Both the position numbers and the translations under genes were made by a program. Source: Desulfobacteraceae bacterium (GTDB lineage: Bacteria > Desulfobacterota > DSM-4660 > Desulfatiglandales > B25-G16). From it: a stretch of 5,079 nt of DNA. How positions within the stretch are numbered: the stretch's first letter is position 1; every line of letters begins with the position of its first letter. A model generated the notes under the pieces. That model saw nothing but the letters and a program-made list of their open reading frames with translations. It had not been told where the DNA came from and searched no databases. Of this stretch, positions 4,503 to 5,079 are shown piece by piece. Where the stretch lies: positions 1 to 5,079 of the forward strand of contig DAOVDY010000088.1 of the NCBI GenBank assembly GCA_030669265.1, in the 5' to 3' direction.

Positions 4503-5079
4503 TTATCCAATCATCTCAAGAAATGCCTGGATTCTTGTGCGTAGGCGGCCAATAGTACCTGTCGAGTATTCATCCTCTAAATAAAGAACCGGCATTTTTA
4601 TGGAATCAAGGTATGCCTTCCTTGCAGGAACCTCAAAACCAAATGGGTCGCAATATTTATAGACATAGAGGATAACACCATCAACTTTAAATTCCTTACT
4701 CAAGGAACCAATATCACCAAATCTTGACTCGGCATCTTCCTGAAAGGTGTCCCCCACCTTTTCCCTGTAGGTTCTGGGGCAATTGATCCTATCCAGATAC
4801 CGATGAGCAAGTGCTTTCATAGGATTACCTCCAACCTCTGTATGCGGCCAGTAATCCCTGGTGCCAATACAGAGACTGTCAGCAACCACATTGGCGCCAC
4901 TATCCTCAATGAGCTTGATAAAGTCAATATTATCCACACACGCACCGTCAATCAGTATTCGAGGTGCCTTTGTACACGGCGCTTCTTTTCTCTGCGTGAG
5001 TTCCTGTAAAACCTCATCAAATAATTCATTAGATTCAGTAACAGGCAGACTCATCCCTACGATCAATATCTTTGCTAAT
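4503..5079 (-). CDS. 2-hydroxyacyl-CoA dehydratase / benzoyl-CoA reductase family subunit (BcrC/HgdB-like), C-terminal part
   Basis: The frame is open to the right edge (upstream codons read LAKILIVGMS), so this is the last roughly 190 residues of a longer gene, and the TTG at 5066 is not a real start. Family blocks run in order: ILIVGMSLP, then RILIDGACVDN, the EDSGANVVADSLCIGTRDYW motif, MKALAHRYLDRINCPR, VDGVILYVYKYCDPFGFE and the C-terminal RLRTRIQAFLEMI. The Cys of KYCDP (codon 4652-4650) is the usual C-terminal cluster-binding or active-site cysteine; another conserved Cys lies in SLCIGTR. Family subunits are normally about 380-430 residues, so about half is outside the window. It would be the partner of the 465-residue subunit, from which it is separated by 194 bp of repeat-bearing spacer. 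Whether it is BcrC/BzdN-like or a dehydratase beta subunit cannot be decided from this half. Confidence 0.88.
   Translation of the reverse strand, partial: LAKILIVGMSLPVTESNELFDEVLQELTQRKEAPCTKAPRILIDGACVDNIDFIKLIEDSGANVVADSLCIGTRDYWPHTEVGGNPMKALAHRYLDRINCPRTYREKVGDTFQEDAESRFGDIGSLSKEFKVDGVILYVYKYCDPFGFEVPARKAYLDSIKMPVLYLEDEYSTGTIGRLRTRIQAFLEMIG

Overview
The window looks like chromosomal DNA of a strictly anaerobic bacterium with moderate to low GC, plausibly a Desulfobacterota-type or other uncultured anaerobe. This is inferred from oxygen-sensitive radical CoA-ester chemistry (benzoyl-CoA reductase / 2-hydroxyacyl-CoA dehydratase family), a small Cys-rich DUF6485-type protein and a MEMO-family protein. 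The sequence alone does not fix the lineage.

Left part (1-1676): the 5' end of a leftward MEMO-family gene with an N-terminal export or anchor segment runs off the left edge. Just upstream of it sits a complete ISL3-family insertion sequence (333-1676). Its imperfect terminal inverted repeats can be read directly. Its transposase is split by a -1 frame change at a run of eight A's. That run contains a correctly phased A_AAA_AAC slippery heptamer followed by a possible hairpin, so the split could be decay or programmed frameshifting.

Middle (1677-2004): a short spacer with a few degenerate heptamer repeats leads into a rightward 67-residue nine-cysteine DUF6485-type gene. This gene ends 6 nt from the end of the leftward operon, tail to tail.

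Right part (2005-5079): a leftward cluster, in transcription order, of (i) the C-terminal part of a BcrC/HgdB-like catalytic subunit entering from the right edge, (ii) a complete 465-residue BcrB/HgdA-like catalytic subunit and (iii) a 279-residue HgdC/BadG-type ATP-dependent activator with its two [4Fe-4S] cysteines. Together they would make an ATP-driven low-potential electron injector (activator) and a two-subunit Fe-S enzyme acting on a CoA thioester. The substrate, and whether the reaction is dehydration or reduction, cannot be read from the sequence. The two catalytic genes are separated by an unusual 194-bp spacer carrying two opposed arrays of degenerate 7-bp repeats that share a perfect 14-bp inverted repeat.
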